Shown piece by piece: positions 6,547-7,183 of a stretch of DNA of 7,183 nucleotides. The stretch comes from Thermoplasmatota archaeon (GTDB lineage: Archaea > Thermoplasmatota > E2 > DHVEG-1). Under the pieces are notes generated by a model. The model was not told the origin of the DNA and made no database searches. It saw only the letters and a list, made by a program, of their open reading frames with translations. The DNA lies in contig JAUWOO010000094.1 in assembly GCA_030612095.1 (NCBI GenBank), positions 1-7,183 of the forward strand, in the 5' to 3' direction. How positions within the stretch are numbered: the first letter of the stretch is position 1; each line of letters begins with the position of its first letter. The translations under genes were made by a program, and so were the position numbers.

Positions 6547-7119
6547 TTAAAGATTATCTAAATCATAGCTTCCGTAATCAATTGCTGTTCTTCTTCGCTC
6601 CTTATTCCCGCAATTTTCACATTCTAAAATATTGTCCTTTTTGATGAGTGTATGTCTGCATTTTGTGCATAGCCCTTTAATGACGCCTAGGTTCCTATCC
6701 TTAGTTTCAAGCTGTATATTTGGATTGACTTGTGTGACTCTGGCTCTTATGATGTCGCCCACTGAGAATTCATAAGCAGGATCTTTTACATATGATTGTG
6801 ATATCTCTGATACGCGCAGCGTACCGTTTGTATCACCAGAAATTCTTCTACTCTCTCCTTTAACGTGGATTACGTCAGCTATAACCATTGATGATCTCAT
6901 GAATCGCACCTCTGCAAGAACTGTATCTCCCCTCTTTAAGAGAACGGGAATACTTGTCACGGGTTTTACCATTGCGCTTCTATTTTTTTCATCCACAACA
7001 TATCTTCCAACTCTCGCGGCCCGTATGATGCCGTCTTCCTCAAATGTCCCATCGCCAGATAATAATTCCTCAGATGTGGATAGTTTTTCTCCAGGTAATA
7101 CCATATTATTTTCAGTCAT
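6547..7119 (-). CDS. csl4: Exosome cap subunit Csl4
   Basis: Csl4 is an RNA-binding cap subunit of the archaeal exosome; it sits on the Rrp41-Rrp42 ring and helps recruit RNA and DnaG for 3'-to-5' decay. The frame is 190 residues, typical of archaeal members. The N-terminal domain opens with the family's MVLPGEKL at residues 6-13. An S1 RNA-binding domain spans about 63-142, with LKRGDTVLAEV at 61-71 and FSVGDIIRARVTQVNPNIQLETK at 118-140. A C-terminal zinc ribbon uses C151, C154, C167 and C170. M1 is preferred over M6 because GTGAT lies seven bases upstream of M1 while M6 has no SD, though M6 matches the usual family N-terminus. It is the first gene of the csl4-rpoL-truD cluster within the window, linking RNA decay to transcription. 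Confidence 0.93.
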   Translation of the reverse strand: MTENNMVLPGEKLSTSEELLSGDGTFEEDGIIRAARVGRYVVDEKNRSAMVKPVTSIPVLLKRGDTVLAEVRFMRSSMVIADVIHVKGESRRISGDTNGTLRVSEISQSYVKDPAYEFSVGDIIRARVTQVNPNIQLETKDRNLGVIKGLCTKCRHTLIKKDNILECENCGNKERRRTAIDYGSYDLDNL

Positions 7120-7183
7120 AATCTATCACTAATTTTAGTTATTTTAATAGGTTTAGGCAATCACACAATCGTTTTAAAGGTTG
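7120..7183 (-). promoter_or_regulatory. Upstream region of csl4 with two TATA candidates
   Basis: Two minus-strand TATA-like elements are visible: TTTAAAAC at 7171-7178, which would start transcription near 7150 and leave a leader of about 30 bases, and ATTAAAAT at about 7142-7149, which would start near the ATG and give an almost leaderless mRNA. The GTGAT near 7127-7131 favours a leader. The window ends here, so an upstream gene and readthrough cannot be excluded. Confidence 0.35.

Noticed and set aside
5964..6644. Long plus-strand frame of 226 codons opposite truD, rpoL and csl4
   Set aside because: It lies opposite three well-supported genes, is rich in Ser and Phe as expected from the complement of Lys/Glu-rich coding, and has no recognisable motif.

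Overview
The window looks like chromosomal DNA of an AT-rich archaeon. The csl4 (exosome cap), rpoL (RNA polymerase subunit L) and TruD-type pseudouridine synthase genes are an archaeal set. Several starts carry Shine-Dalgarno (SD) matches to the archaeal anti-SD (AGGAGTGA, GGTGA), and TATA-box-like sequences lie about 60-80 bases ahead of some genes. The lineage is a guess: a Thermoplasmatota-like member of the former Euryarchaeota would fit, but nothing here proves it. Every supported gene is on the minus strand, so transcription runs from right to left.

Right half (7183 down to 4910): a compact information-processing cluster of csl4, rpoL and truD. The rpoL stop codon directly touches the truD start codon. 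After an 87-base gap comes ileS (4822-1691), a full-length isoleucyl-tRNA synthetase whose N-terminal motifs resemble the type 2 enzymes of some bacteria. It is followed within about 20 bases by a nitroreductase gene (about 1671-1157) that appears broken by one missing base near 1321-1323. Together the intact genes serve RNA synthesis (rpoL), RNA decay (csl4), tRNA modification (truD) and tRNA charging (ileS). The nitroreductase looks like an unrelated passenger.

Left part: 471-1156 is nearly 690 bases of very AT-rich DNA with no confident gene. It holds a candidate 49-residue membrane or leader peptide with its own TATA-like and SD signals, an orphan copy of the rpoL ribosome-binding sequence, and a hydrophobic reading-frame relic. 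At the left edge (470 to beyond base 1) is the start of a secreted, sequon-rich protein with a cohesin-like beta domain, preceded by a good TATA box and a small perfect inverted repeat in its leader.

I see no CRISPR array, transposase, tRNA, rRNA or defence system. The most interesting points are the edge-truncated cohesin-like surface protein, the single-base lesion in the nitroreductase, the type of ileS, and the relic-like intergenic stretch. No clearly new system is visible in this window.
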